Source: Protopterus annectens (Eukaryota; Chordata; Ceratodontiformes; Protopteridae). Taken from it: a stretch of 64,000 nt of DNA. The position numbers and the translations under genes are program-made. The DNA lies in assembly GCF_019279795.1 (NCBI RefSeq), contig NC_056744.1:899772800-899836799 (forward strand). The letters are read 5' to 3'. Below are positions 1-9,984 of the stretch, one piece after another. Position 1 is the first letter of the stretch. Every line of letters starts with the position of its first letter. The notes beneath the pieces were generated by a model. The model made no database searches. It was not told the origin of the DNA and saw only the letters and a list, made by a program, of their open reading frames with translations.

Positions 1-1254
1 AGTATCCTGAGTGTGTGTGTTTGAGTGAGGAATATAGCCATTAGGTGGCCATCGTACCTCCAGCACATATTCTATATTGCACTCTACGAGGGCCACTTTG
101 TACATCAACTATAGAGGTATCTGTACACACTCTGCAGACCTGTAAGCCCTGCTGTGTTCAACAGCTATGTAACAGTATGGAATGAGCAGCTAGAGAAGCA
201 GGGCTCTTAATCACAGTACTGGCACACGTGTGTGTGTGCATTAGTGTGTATAGCAGTGTTTGGGAGTGTGCACACCCATGCATGACATTAGTATGAAATC
301 TGTCATACCCATTACACCACCCATTTCCATACCTTACAAGGGCACATGATGTTACTCACTACTCAACACACTATGAGCTCTCTACCACCTGTGATAACTG
401 CATAATACTGTACTACCACTAACTAGATGAGTATGGATATCAAACCCAACACTGCCAATTGTGATCGCGCATGTGTGCGTGCGTGTGTGTGTGTGTGTGT
501 GTGTGAGAACAGTATTCTCTGTGTGTTGGGTCAACACAATACCCTATGGGTGTGTGGGATTTACAAATCTAAGGTGTGTTCCACCCACTACACTTACCAT
601 TGTCCACTGTACAAGAGCTGCTGATGTCAGCCACCATACACTTACCTGTATACACCCCTCAGCCCTATAAGCTACATGGCACATGCAAAAACTGTTATAC
701 AGACCTGTTAATTGTGTACAGCTGTACCCTGGATATGGCACACTCAATGTGTTACCACACTGCCATACACCTTGTAGATAATGTCTGCAGGGCCACATTC
801 TGTTGACACACAGACACCTAGAAGACAAATAGAATACATTATGGAGACCACATTCAGTCAGCATTAATAACAACAATAATGCATCATGGCTGGACAGCTA
901 CACACTCTGACATGTAACCATTAAACATCCTGGCTGACAACACTTTACACAGCATTATATTGCTAAACTGTACTAAATTCACTCTGTGCATCAGAACCAT
1001 ATTAGCATGTCCCTGCATCGATGATATGGATGACAGGGATGTGGCACAGGTATCATCATATGCACAGCGTGTGGTGTGGGCCATGGCGCTTCTGGTACAG
1101 GCAACTGAGCAAATGTCATGAATACACCGCTCTGACCGTGGACCGTTATTCATTGTTACATTGAGTCCCTGTACTTGATGGCAGGTGTGTACCCAAGCAG
1201 AGTGAATGCTGTCAGTTCATCACAAGCTGCTCCTACAATATGTTATTTGGAGGG
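1..1254. other. No recognisable gene
   Basis: I see no coding signal here. The short open frames are out of phase with any known family and rich in the GT/AC tracts of the region. Scattered GTGTGCACACC-type words (for example near 109-135 and 264-280) resemble the ends of the Tc1-like element found downstream, so part of this stretch may be an old Tc1-like copy, but I could not match it well enough to draw a left boundary. Confidence 0.5.
471..506. repeat. (GT)n microsatellite
   Basis: A run of GT dinucleotides with a few GC interruptions at its left edge. It accounts for the Cys-Val-type open frames across it, which are not genes. Confidence 0.9.
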
Positions 1255-1464
1255 TGTGCACACGTATGCATCCAGCGTATTGTAAGGATTGTATACCCTA
1301 TATCTGGTGGCCTAAAATATTGTTCAGTTTTACAAGTTAATTGTTCATGTTATTGTCACATTACAGGTTGGAAAAGGTGTGGACTGTAATATTCTGATCT
1401 CTCACTGTATATATCAGAAACACTTGGCATCTTGACAGGGGTGTGTATACTGTGGTATCCACTG
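1255..1464 (+). mobile_element. Tc1-like terminal inverted repeat, right end only
   Basis: The block can be aligned along its length with the right terminal repeat of the complete-ended Tc1 copy at 6100-6315. Both run from a GTGTGCACA word through an ACAGGTT(G/A) block to GGGTGTGTA and finish in ACTG or TCTACTG followed by TA (here TA at 1465-1466). It is a diverged, apparently solo end; a matching left end upstream is only weakly suggested. Confidence 0.55.
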
Positions 1465-1466
1465 TA

Positions 1467-1975
1467 TAGGATTAATGTTTCATACATGTTCCTACCATAG
1501 CCCATTTGTCCGCTCAGTTTGTTGGTCTCTGTCCAAATGTCTTGCACTGACAGGTTGTGAGGTATGCCGCAGGAATGTTACATTACCCTTCAAATAGGCT
1601 CCCATGGTGACCACTGTGATGCACTACAGTTAACACCACCACAAGTGAGCATGGACATAAAGCAATATGGCTAGGTGTGTATTGGCAAAGCGCAACAAAA
1701 CAATTACATACTCAACAGCTGCAGGCTGCTGTCCCACTTGTAGACCAGAGGGAGCTAAATAGGTGTGGGAGAGAGGTACTGTCAGCAGACTCACATGTGG
1801 CCTTGGTACAGGAGGGAAGCAGCATTTCTGCACATTAACAGTGCAACCCCCAATACTACAAAATATGCTGCCCAGCACCGTAGATGTGTACTTATGTGCA
1901 TTACCAAACCCCGTGCACAACTACTGTTGTATCTGACATATGCATGTAGATACTCTACAGATACAACTATGTATG
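1467..1975. other. No recognisable gene
   Basis: I see no family match on either strand. The block near 1520-1560 loosely resembles the one at 8290-8330, which hints at an old repeat, but the likeness is too short to name. Confidence 0.4.
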
Positions 1976-2395
1976 CTACAGTACTCTAGTAATGTGCACT
2001 AGGGCCTTACCTGCACGCTCCTTGTCCATTGTGTGGGGGGTACCCACATCCACAATACTGGATTCAGCATGCTGTTGTCTGCTTGTGGTGGGTGCCCCAA
2101 GGTTGTCAAGGAGCTCCTCGGTGGGTGTCAGTGGGCCCTGCATGGATGGGCCTCCACCTGTGGCTGAGCTTTCTCTGGCTACAGTAGCAGCCCTTAGCTG
2201 GGCATTATGTATGAGGTCAGTTGCATGATGCTGGACCTGCTCATAGGTTCTTGTGTGCAGGCTGACATAGTTTACCCTGTGGACTAGGTAATTCCACAGG
2301 GCTGTCCGCACCACAGATGTTCCTGCCCATGGCCAAACATTACAACATAGTTTTGGACAATGCTTTCCACGATTTCAGCTGTTTCAGCCACCTGT
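1976..2395 (-). pseudogene. Myb/SANT-like DNA-binding ORF relic, Harbinger-type ORF1
   Basis: Read on the minus strand, the first part gives a helix like EIVESIVQNYVVMFG. The second part gives LWNYLVHRVN followed by RTYEQVQHHATDL and an AQLRAATVARE tail. This order (acidic helix with Y..LFG, then W..I...VN.V...RT..Q...R..DL) is the layout of Myb/SANT-like DNA-binding domains that Harbinger transposons encode as a separate protein and that host NAIF1/MSANTD genes have adopted. The two parts are in different frames, changing near 2320-2335, so the gene is broken. The C-terminal segment is Pro/Gly/Thr rich. No DDE transposase was recognised beside it. A domesticated host gene is possible but less likely given the frame change. 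Confidence 0.5.
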
Positions 2396-2564
2396 AAGAC
2401 ATAAACAGTGAAACACATCATAGCACCTCATAGAGTTGTCAACAGTATGGACAGAAATTGCACATCAAAAGTGGATATTTGTTGCCATCACTCACAACTA
2501 CACCATACCCCTGTAATCTATCAGCACAATATTAGCTGGTATTGCACTCCTGGCACTGATGTGT

Positions 2565-3130
2565 CATATTCCCCCCAATGATGGGCAGTTAATTGCATAA
2601 ATCTCTATTCCCCATTCATTTCTGTGTAGAGGGATGACAGTGGCCATCTTCCATGTGGATGGGGTGTGAATGTTGCCAAGGCTGTGTTTGACTACAGTGT
2701 GTGATGGAACTGTGAGCACATGCCTGAGTTCATGTAGGATGCAGACAGGGATGTTATCAGGCCCCATGGAGACTTGCTGTTGTTGCCTTTCAGTAGGCAA
2801 TATGTACCTGCTTACCACTGATGAGGGGAGGGGTATCTCCATTTATGGATGGAGGGGACAGGGGGGTGATGTTCACACCTAACCTGTCTGATGCAGGTTG
2901 CCTATAGCCATGGCATGTGTGTATGAGATGTGATTTACCACCAGTACAGGATGAATTGTGTTGTTGCCTCTGAGACTGACAACATATGTGGAGACACCCT
3001 TGTGGCCTTGGTAGTGTGGCTATGTCTGATTTGTAGTCATAGTTAGCTTTACAGGGAGTCACCTGTGACCTTACATGCTTGTTCAGATAGAGGTTGACAT
3101 ACTTCCGAGTTGTTGCCTGCACCTGTGTGG
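2565..3130 (-). pseudogene. CR1/L2-like LINE fragment, pre-RT linker and start of RT
   Basis: The minus-strand translation holds GPDNIPVCILHEL and, after a short gap, WKMATVIPLH. These match the RT start seen in the better copies of this window (GPDNIPGCVLHEL, WRTATVIPLHKGG near 46.9 kb). The upstream part, at higher coordinates, keeps a worn KANYDYKSDIATLPR-type stretch equivalent to SKASYENKIPTVSK. The fragment has no 3' end or 5' end and is the most diverged CR1-type copy here, so it is probably the oldest. Confidence 0.7.
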
Positions 3131-3592
3131 CCCTCTACAGCCAATATAGCAACCAATTATGTGATTTGTGTATTGCTGCTGTAGACCAAAAGGGATTACT
3201 CTACCTTGGTGGAGATGGGTTTTACAGGTCAGGTATTGCTGAGTCCATACAGTTACAATGGATATATAAGTGTACACACCCCTGTTACAATGCCTGGTCT
3301 TTGTGCTATCATAACATGACACCACAATAACGCATTTCAAAACAATTCCCACCTTTAATGTGACCTATAGCCTGTACAATTCCTTTGAAAACATAACAAT
3401 CTGTTATGGGAAAACATATGCAAATTAAAATCAGTACAATAAGCTGGTTGCATGAGTGTGCACACCCTTAAACAGATACTTTGTGGAAGCCCCTATTGAG
3501 ATAATGACATCATTCAGTCGTCTTAGGTCAGAGTCTATCATTATGGCACATCCTTAATTGGTAATAGTTGCCCAGTCTTCCTTGCAACTGTG

Positions 3593-3990
3593 CTACAAAT
3601 ATGTCAATTTGTGAGGACATCCCTTGTGCACAGCCCTATTCAGGGCAACCCACAGATTTTCTATTGGATGTAGGTCTGGCCATTGGCTGGCACATTCCCA
3701 AACTGTAATTTTCATCTGGTGAAGCCATTTCTTTGTCGATTTGGATGTAAACTTGGGGTCGTTGTCATGTTGACAGGTAAAATCCCTCTTCATCTTCAGC
3801 TTTCTAGTAGATGACTGAAGGTTTTGGGACAAAAATTATTGGTATTTGGAACTGTTCATAATTCCCTCCACCTTGACTAGAGGCCCAGTTCCAGCTTATG
3901 AAAAGCAACCCCACAGCATGATACTGCCACCATCATGCTTCACTGGGGGGATGGTGTTCTTTTGTTGATGCAAAGTGTTGTTTTGGGCCA
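3593..3990 (-). pseudogene. Tc1 transposase, C-terminal half
   Basis: The minus strand encodes QHDNDPKFTSKSTKKWL, then WPDLHPIENLW and LNRAVHKG. This is the end of the DDE catalytic domain: the second Asp lies in HDNDPK and the third acidic position, here E, lies in NPIENLW-like HPIENLW. Upstream of it the strand reads SIMLWGCFS, another Tc1 landmark, but with interrupting stops. The rest of the transposase lies beyond the PLE insertion, at 5445-5900. Confidence 0.85.
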
Positions 3991-4078
3991 AACATACTTC
4001 TTGGAATTGACATCGTGCAATGACTTTAATGGTAAAAAACAGACAGCCAGTAATCCATAGACCAAAAACAGAAATCTC

Positions 4079-4116
4079 TTAGCGCTTTCACCCACATATA
4101 ACAAGGGCATCATCAG
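4079..4116 (-). ncRNA. Hammerhead-ribozyme-like motif in PLE A left arm
   Basis: This is the inverted partner of the motif in the right arm, read on the minus strand: CTGATGA at 4110-4116 and GAAA at 4086-4089. Its preservation in both arms simply follows from the arms being copies of each other. Confidence 0.4.
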
Positions 4117-4600
4117 AGTAAATCCACAACCTTTTCCAGCCTCTTTTAAAGTAAAATATACACACGTCCCCACTCAATCAACCAATCAAAACAATGTCTA
4201 AAAACTCATTCATTAATAATATCTAATTCTATAAAAAACATTTATAAAACATTTATAAAAACAGTTGTATGTATTTATATACACAAATTCATTTTCTTAT
4301 GTTAGTAGTTCGTTTTTAAACGTAATAACACCTATGTGAACATTGAATAATTCCATAAAATTTCTATAAATATGTATGTTGTATTCTATTTCAGGCATTT
4401 AATTAACCCTATATACCAAAGACTAAAGACTACTATTGTCAATAAAACTTAAGTATCTAAAGCCTAGAGATTAATGTACAATATATAATATAATATAATA
4501 AATGTTGAAAATTAACATACTTAATTATTTAGTGAAATAACCATATGTGAACTTCTTCAATTGTTGAAATATAGTGTTTATATATAGTAGTTAAAACTTT

Positions 4601-4942
4601 TTATATACATTGTGACCTACATTTTAAGATACTCGAAAGTGATATATGCTCGTTGATTCCTGGAGACCTAGATGCATTGAGTCTGAGTTGCCAAAGACAT
4701 TCCTCTACCTCCAGCAATGTCTTGGCATCTCCTCCTTTGTCACTATGTGGAACCCTATCAATAACAAAAAATAAAAACTTTTTGTAGTTGTTACAACCTA
4801 AACTATGTACATATAAAGCGTTGGTAGTTTTTTTGTTTTTTATATCTCTTACATGTTCTAATATTCTAAGTCTTAGTTTTCTAATAGTTTTACCTACATA
4901 AAATCTAGGACAACTTAAACATGTAGCAAGATAAACTGACAA
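4601..4942 (-). CDS. GIY-YIG endonuclease domain of PLE A
   Basis: The frame of about 113 residues opens with VYLATCLSCPRFYVGKT and continues IRKLRLRILEHVRDI. The FYVGKT motif is the GIY-YIG signature in its PLE form (usually YIGKT), the following Arg and the EH pair are catalytic or structural positions, and a Cys-x-x-Cys precedes the motif as in other PLEs. The domain nicks target DNA for the reverse transcriptase. Only the 3' end of the gene is present; the first residues run into the inverted arm, so it is a truncated gene although this segment is open. Confidence 0.8.
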   Translation of the reverse strand: MSVYLATCLSCPRFYVGKTIRKLRLRILEHVRDIKNKKTTNALYVHSLGCNNYKKFLFFVIDRVPHSDKGGDAKTLLEVEECLWQLRLNASRSPGINEHISLSSILKCRSQCI

Positions 4943-5261
4943 TAGTAGTCTTTAGTCTTTGGTATATAGGGTTAATTAAATGCCTGAAATAGAATACAAC
5001 ATACATATTTATAGAAATTTTATGGAATTATTCAATGTTCACATAGGTGTTATTACGTTTAAAAACGAACTACTAACATAAGAACATGAATTTGTGTATA
5101 TAAATACATACAACTGTTTTTATAAATGTTTTATAAATGCTTTTTATAGAATTAGATATTATTAATGAATGAGTTTTTAGACATTGTTTTGACTGGTTGA
5201 TTGAGTGGGGGCGTGTGTATGTTTTACTTTAAAAGAGGTTGGAAAAGGTTGTGGATTTACT

Positions 5262-5300
5262 CTGATGATGCCCTTGTTATATGTGGGTGAAAGCGCTAAG
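5262..5300 (+). ncRNA. Hammerhead-ribozyme-like motif in PLE A right arm
   Basis: CTGATGA at 5262-5268 is followed by a short possible stem (GCCC with GGGT) and then GAAA at 5289-5292. This is the order of the hammerhead core. The inverted copy is at 4079-4116 on the minus strand. PLE terminal repeats are reported to carry hammerhead motifs. One extra base lies between the core and stem II and stem I pairing is poor, so activity is doubtful. Confidence 0.4.
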
Positions 5301-5444
5301 AGATTTCTGTTTTTGGTCTTTGGATTACTGGCTGTCTGTTTTTTACCATTAAAGTCATTGCACGACGCCGATCCCAGTCTGGTTATTTTACAAGTTTATG
5401 TTTGTTTGTACTTGCTGCACCTGTGTGAATACTTCTTGGAATTG

Positions 5445-5900
5445 TGGGCCAAAGGTTCAACCTTGGTGTCATCAGACCATAACACATTGTCCAACATGCT
5501 TTTGGGAGACCTGATACACTGTTTGACAATGTTTGTCCAGCCCTGGATGTTTTTCTGTTTTAGAAAAGGCTTCCATCTAGCAACCCTACCCCATAGGGCA
5601 GACATATGGGGAATACAGAAGATTGTTGTCACATGTGATACACACCCCGTACTTGACAGGCATTCCTGCAGCTAATTCAGTGTTGCTGTAGGTCCCCTGG
5701 CAGCACCCATGGCCAGTTGTCATCTTGTCATTTCATCCATTTTGGATGGACGTCCAGGTGTTTGTAGTGTCACTGTTGTCCCATATCTTTTCCACTGTTT
5801 GATGACTGTCTGTACTGTATTCCATGGTATATCCAATGGTATATCCAATGTTGTGGACACTTTCTACTCTTCTCCTGAATGATACCTTTCCACAATGAGA
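5445..5900 (-). pseudogene. Tc1 transposase, N-terminal and central part
   Basis: The minus strand gives KNIQGWTNIVKQCI followed by NVLWSDDTKVEPLAHN, the first catalytic Asp region of Tc1 transposases (usually ILWSDETKIELFG). Higher coordinates hold a worn helix-turn-helix region with several stops. It was separated from the C-terminal half when the PLE landed at 4010. The copy is not functional. Confidence 0.8.
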
Positions 5901-6317
5901 TACCTTTGATGATTTGTAAGCTCTCTACAAAACATGTCTTCTGCTGTAGCAGGCAACTGGGTAAGTGTCAAATAAATCCTACTAGGACAGCTGAACATTA
6001 TTTGGGGTTAATCAGAGTCTCATTAATTGATGGCATGTGTGTTCCCAAAAAGAGAATGCTGTGATTACTGAAAGAGGTGCATCAACCAAGTAGTGGTTTA
6101 TGTGTGTGCACATGTATTCAACCAGCTTATAGTATGTTTTTTATGTTTTATATTTTCTCACCTAACAGAGTTGTTTGTTTTTCAATAGAATTGTACAGGT
6201 TATGGGTCACATTCAAGGTGGGAAACATTTTGAAATGATTTTCTGTGGTCGTATTTTCATATAGTACATAAAACTGGCATTTCAACAAGGGTGTGTACAC
6301 TCTTGATATCTACTGTA

Positions 6318-7560
6318 TGTAGGTGTTCTTATAGCTGTTTGTGGTAGGCATGGACAGGGAGTCATAACACAGTTGTACACTTCTCCGATTACAACCTGAT
6401 AATCAAGCCTATTCTACTACCCATATCATTGTCATGGCAATGCAACAAGCAGTACCTGTAAACATTTATGTCTGTTGTATGAACTGAAACTGATATTACA
6501 CAGAAGTACAACATGCACAACTTATTTACATACCTAGATAAATATGTTGATTGCACAGCAGGCTTTGCTATCACAGTGCTAACCTGGAGGATGTCCCACA
6601 TTCATAACTAGGCTATTATGTTACAATGTCATTGTTAACAGACTTGGCAATGGTTTGCGTAACATAACACAACTCTATGTGAAAGTGACTACAGATATCA
6701 GGCACACATGTGCTTATAAAACTGTACAGTTGAATGGTATGAACTCACTATATTGTATGCATTTCAACACACACTTCTGCAACAGTACTTTACTATGCAC
6801 ATGCTCTGTATAGGTCTCTTAGATTTGCAAGACAAACGTGTATCATAGTTATATTCACAAGTAACATATGGATATGTACAACATCCCAGTAGCTGGCCAG
6901 CAGTGGCACATTCAGTGGTGTTTGACAGACACTCCAGTAGTTGTCAAATGTCAGCTGTCCTTTCCTGGGGTGAGTCAGGGGCCTGAGCTGTGATCTATGT
7001 CACTGCAGACAGATACACATGCTATGGCCATCGGTGATGTTCAGCAGTACATCAGTGCAGCAAGTCTTGTTGAAACATATTCTTTCACACTCCTATTTTC
7101 CATTATTACAGACCACCTACTGCATTCAATAACATGCTTACTTGTTTCACATACTTTTTTTTTTTGGAAAGTAGATCTGGTGATATACTCTTTCTGTTAC
7201 TTCCAGTCAATCAGTTTTGTTAGGTTGTACTCCTGTCTATGACAGAGATGGTTTGAATAGGTGGCAGCTTGACTTTTGTAGGTAATGCTCATGACCATGT
7301 GATGGCCTGTGCACCAATTGGTGTTCCCCAGTTGCTAATTGCATGCAGAGCAGCTGTGTAGTTATTCCAATAGCCAATGTCAGAGAAACACACTTCTATA
7401 ATTGAGAACTTCATGTGGGTGTTGGTCCTTTACCTTCCCTGTGAGGAAGACATCCCGGAGGTGTGCGAGCTAATACCTCTTACAACAAGACTTGTGGAAA
7501 CAAGACAACTAAATGGTGGAGAAGGTTCAAGACTTAGGGGCAGAATGTGAGTATTGGTGT
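6318..7560. other. No recognisable gene
   Basis: The stretch has no motif I recognise. An 81-residue hydrophobic open frame at 6997-7242 has no family features and no coding context. Confidence 0.45.
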
Positions 7561-7858
7561 TATATGGTTTGAAGGGTCTATATCATATTGTCGTATGTTC
7601 AAAATATCGAACGGCTACAATGTAGAAAATGCCGTCCAGCGAAAAGTTTTTTTGTGAGATTGCCTTACAGTGAGGATCAGAAAATTTGCCCTTTCCTCAC
7701 TGTAGTGCGATCTTGGAGTTGGTGTATATAATTAGCGGGGGGGGTGTGGGGGGTGCAGCCCCCCACAAGAACAGTTTCGATGAATGGTATTTTCGATATT
7801 GTAGCCGTTCGATATTTTGAACATACGATAATATGATATAGAAACGGTTTGAATACTG
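7561..7858. mobile_element. Foldback MITE 1
   Basis: Two arms, about 7564-7650 and 7768-7852, are imperfect inverted copies. Both contain TATGTTCAAAATATCGAACG and a neighbouring GGCTACAAT block. The centre holds CACTGTAGTGCGATCTTGG at 7698-7716 followed by a G-rich tract (7736-7757). The same centre block and G-rich tract occur in the larger foldback element at 9113-9574, so the two share ancestry. There is no coding capacity. The superfamily is not clear from the ends. Confidence 0.65.
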
Positions 7859-8429
7859 CTAGTTTCACAGGGTTTGTCTGAACATGCTACTTCTGCATGG
7901 GTTTCAGTCTGACAAAGTTCTGTGTCTGCATAGCCCTCAACTGTAGGGCTATCCACATAATAGCCAGAGGTTTGCCTGTTATGTTTGATCTGTTAGTAAA
8001 AAAGGTGTGCAAAGTGGTTAAGTGAAGTAAGGCAAAAACAAAACAGCAGGAGTGCACTTTGTTGTTTTATGTTTGGTCTGTTCCCCAGACAGGTGTTTTC
8101 CTTGGCAAATCAGTGGCATACTCTGGTGACTGCAATCAGTAAATGCTAACATCCATTTGTGTTTCTGCCTTCATATCCCTCAGCAAAGATATGTTAAAAC
8201 AAACCCTTTAACACCAGCAACTTTCTCAGTGCATAACAGCAATATTTCAAGTTTGGCCATGTTTTTGGCCCTATGTCCCCCAAGTATGTCAGGCTTTGTC
8301 CAGATGTCATGCAGTAAGAGGTTGATATGTATGGTCTATCATTATTTAGCACTGTCATTCCTGCTGAAGGCAAAGGCTGGACAACCTGTGGAACTCTGTA
8401 CATTCAAGAGGCTGGTGTATAGAGAATGC
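7859..8429. other. No recognisable gene
   Basis: The open frames of 69-92 residues at 8157-8435 lack family motifs. The right end leads into a PLE fragment. I see nothing else to report. Confidence 0.4.
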
Positions 8430-8880
8430 TCTTAGATGCCCTTGTAACATACTTTATGTGGGGGAAAGTAAGAAGTGTTTTAAAATTAGGCTGTTAGAAC
8501 ATGTGAGAGATATTACTGATAAGAAAGAAGACAGTCCTATAGCTATACATTTTCATACATCTCACCATGGGGACAGTAGTGGGTTGCAAGGTACTGTTTT
8601 TGAAAAGGTCTGTTTCTCAGTTTGATCAAACAGTCATAAAAGAACAATTGTTATGTACAGAATCAATTTATATTTTTAAATGTGATACTTCATCCCCTAG
8701 GGGGTTAAATGAGGAGTGTAATTGGAGGCTGTGTGTTTAAAAATGTAATCATAAGTGTTAATTGCTTCTTGTATTTAAGGCAAGTATTTCATGTAATGTT
8801 TTACTCCTTGAAGGCTTTGGCCAAGATGTCAGAGTATAATAAACTTGTGTGAATTACTGGCCGGTTGTTTTTCTCTTTAC
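8430..8880 (+). mobile_element. Penelope-like element B, 3' fragment with GIY-YIG domain
   Basis: From 8437 the plus strand reads CPCNILYVGES, then FKIRLLEHVRDI, IAIHFHTSHHGD and FEKV. This is the GIY-YIG endonuclease in the PLE form. A 3' UTR follows, ending near 8806-8880 with CTTGAAGGC...GGCCAAGA, which looks like a worn form of the CTGAAGA...GAAA motif at the ends of other PLEs. The reverse transcriptase part is absent, so this is a 5'-truncated copy of a lineage distinct from A. Confidence 0.7.
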
Positions 8881-9112
8881 TATCTTCAGTCATGTTAGTT
8901 TATTTGCTAAGTGGTCATGGTATGTCTGGCCATTGTTTATGGCCTATCATGTTTTTGTAGCAGTGTACTGTTTACTTATTATTTGGACTGTGGGAGGTGG
9001 GATGTCAGTGGCATAGGTCCTTTTGTATACAACTGTCCATGCTGCCCCAGTTATGGGTGGTCTATCAACGGCATATGTTTGTACGGTCATTTTGAGACAT
9101 GTATGAATATAT

Positions 9113-9574
9113 GGGATCACTACTAAATCTTGGAATTCCACACTCCTGAGACTCTGAATCCTGAGGACCAGAATCTCGAGATTGCGGAATCTTGAACATA
9201 AAAAAAAAAACAAAACAAAAGTAAACAAAAAAAAACAACATTATCTAATGTATATGCAGGGGGCAAGCCCCCCTGCACCCCCCACACCCCCTGCAACTTA
9301 AATATACCAACTCCAAGATTGCACTACAGTGGAGTGAATGGCAAAGTTTCCATTCCACTCTACACGGCACTATTTTGCTGTTTACTCCACTGTAATGTGA
9401 TCTTGGAGTTGGTATATTTAAGTTGCAGGGGGTGTGGGGGTGCAGAGGGGCTTGCCCCCCTGCATATATGTTAGAAAATGTATTTTTTTGTTCAAGATTC
9501 CGCAATCTTGAGATTTTGGTCCTCAGGATACAGACTCATGGGATTGTGGAATTTCGAGATTTAGTAGTGATTCC
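9113..9574. mobile_element. Foldback MITE 2, 462 bp, almost wholly palindromic
   Basis: The element begins GGGATCACTACTAAATC and ends with the inverse, GATTTAGTAGTGATTCC. Both arms hold, in mirror order, a CCGCAATCTTGA-type block, a G/C-rich block (runs of 5-6 C at 9267-9291, runs of 5-6 G at 9427-9459) and CTCCAAGAT(T/C)GCACTACAGT-like sequence (9303-9334 and 9387-9417). The arms are about 200 bp, leaving a loop of a few tens of bases. It shares the inner block with the MITE at 7561-7858. It has no coding sequence. Confidence 0.75.
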
Positions 9575-9576
9575 AA

Positions 9577-9602
9577 ATATATATATATATATATACACAC
9601 AC

Positions 9603-9658
<56 letters not shown>

Positions 9659-9688
9659 TTTTTAATATATATATATACACACACACAC
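9577..9688. repeat. AT/AC-rich low-complexity tract
   Basis: Alternating AT, short ACACAC runs and a T13 run directly follow the foldback element. Confidence 0.9.
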
Positions 9689-9888
9689 CTCAGTATTTAT
9701 TGGTAATATATCTACATATTGTTATACATATATATGTATCTCCATACATCTCTATCTCTCTCTATATGTATATGTTTCTTTTCATACATATATTTGTAGA
9801 TACCAGTCAATCCTGATTGCACAGTGTCTCTTCCCTATTGTAAAATGGCTGTAATGCATGGTATGTTTGAAAAAGCATCAGTCATTTC

Positions 9889-9960
9889 TGTAGCTCAGAT
9901 GGCTTAGTGATAAATTGCTGTTGCTATGCTGTACAGGGTCCTGGGTTCAAGAACTGCAAA
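9889..9960 (+). mobile_element. tRNA-derived SINE head
   Basis: TGTAGCTCAGATGGCTTAG at 9889-9907 resembles a tRNA 5' end with an A box, and GGGTTCAAGAAC at 9943-9954 resembles a B box, at tRNA-like spacing. The remainder does not fold into a standard cloverleaf, so this is a SINE promoter region or tRNA relic rather than a working tRNA. The SINE body cannot be delimited because Harbinger-like sequence follows. Confidence 0.5.
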
Positions 9961-9984
9961 GGCTGTTTATTTTGTTGCTGGGCA

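Larger units (their letters stand above)
4010..5428 (-). mobile_element. Penelope-like element A, 5'-truncated with 429-bp inverted arms
   Basis: The insert sits in the Tc1 transposase and is bounded by a perfect 16-bp target duplication, ATACTTCTTGGAATTG, at 3994-4009 and 5429-5444. Its outer arms (4013-4441 and 4937-5365) are long inverted repeats of each other. The centre holds the end of a PLE gene with a GIY-YIG endonuclease. A 63-bp tail (5366-5428) follows the right arm. PLEs are known to insert as 5'-truncated copies with an inverted part of their terminal repeat, so this is family behaviour, here in a clean example. Confidence 0.85.
3250..6315 (-). mobile_element. Tc1-like DNA transposon with both ends, interrupted by a PLE
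   Basis: The ends are inverted repeats: CAGTTACAATGGATAT at the left and, reading inward from the right, CAGTAGATATCAAG, both followed by GTGTACACACCC. Homology between the ends runs inward for roughly 200 bp. A TA dinucleotide lies outside each end (3248-3249 and 6316-6317), the target duplication of the Tc1/mariner superfamily. Without the inner PLE (4010-5428) and one copy of its target duplication, the element would be about 1.63 kb, the normal Tc1 size. The transposase lies on the minus strand and is broken. Close matches to fish and frog Tc1 elements are expected. Confidence 0.9.

Noticed and set aside
427-1153. Several overlapping frames of 65-110 residues
   Set aside because: They overlap on opposite strands, are driven partly by the GT tract and have no recognised motif.
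8194-8435. Opposed frames of 69 and 92 residues left of PLE B
   Set aside because: They have no RT or endonuclease blocks and are not in frame with the GIY-YIG region.
9889-9960. A working tRNA gene
   Set aside because: The promoter boxes are present but the arms do not pair as a cloverleaf and the 3' end lacks an acceptor stem match.
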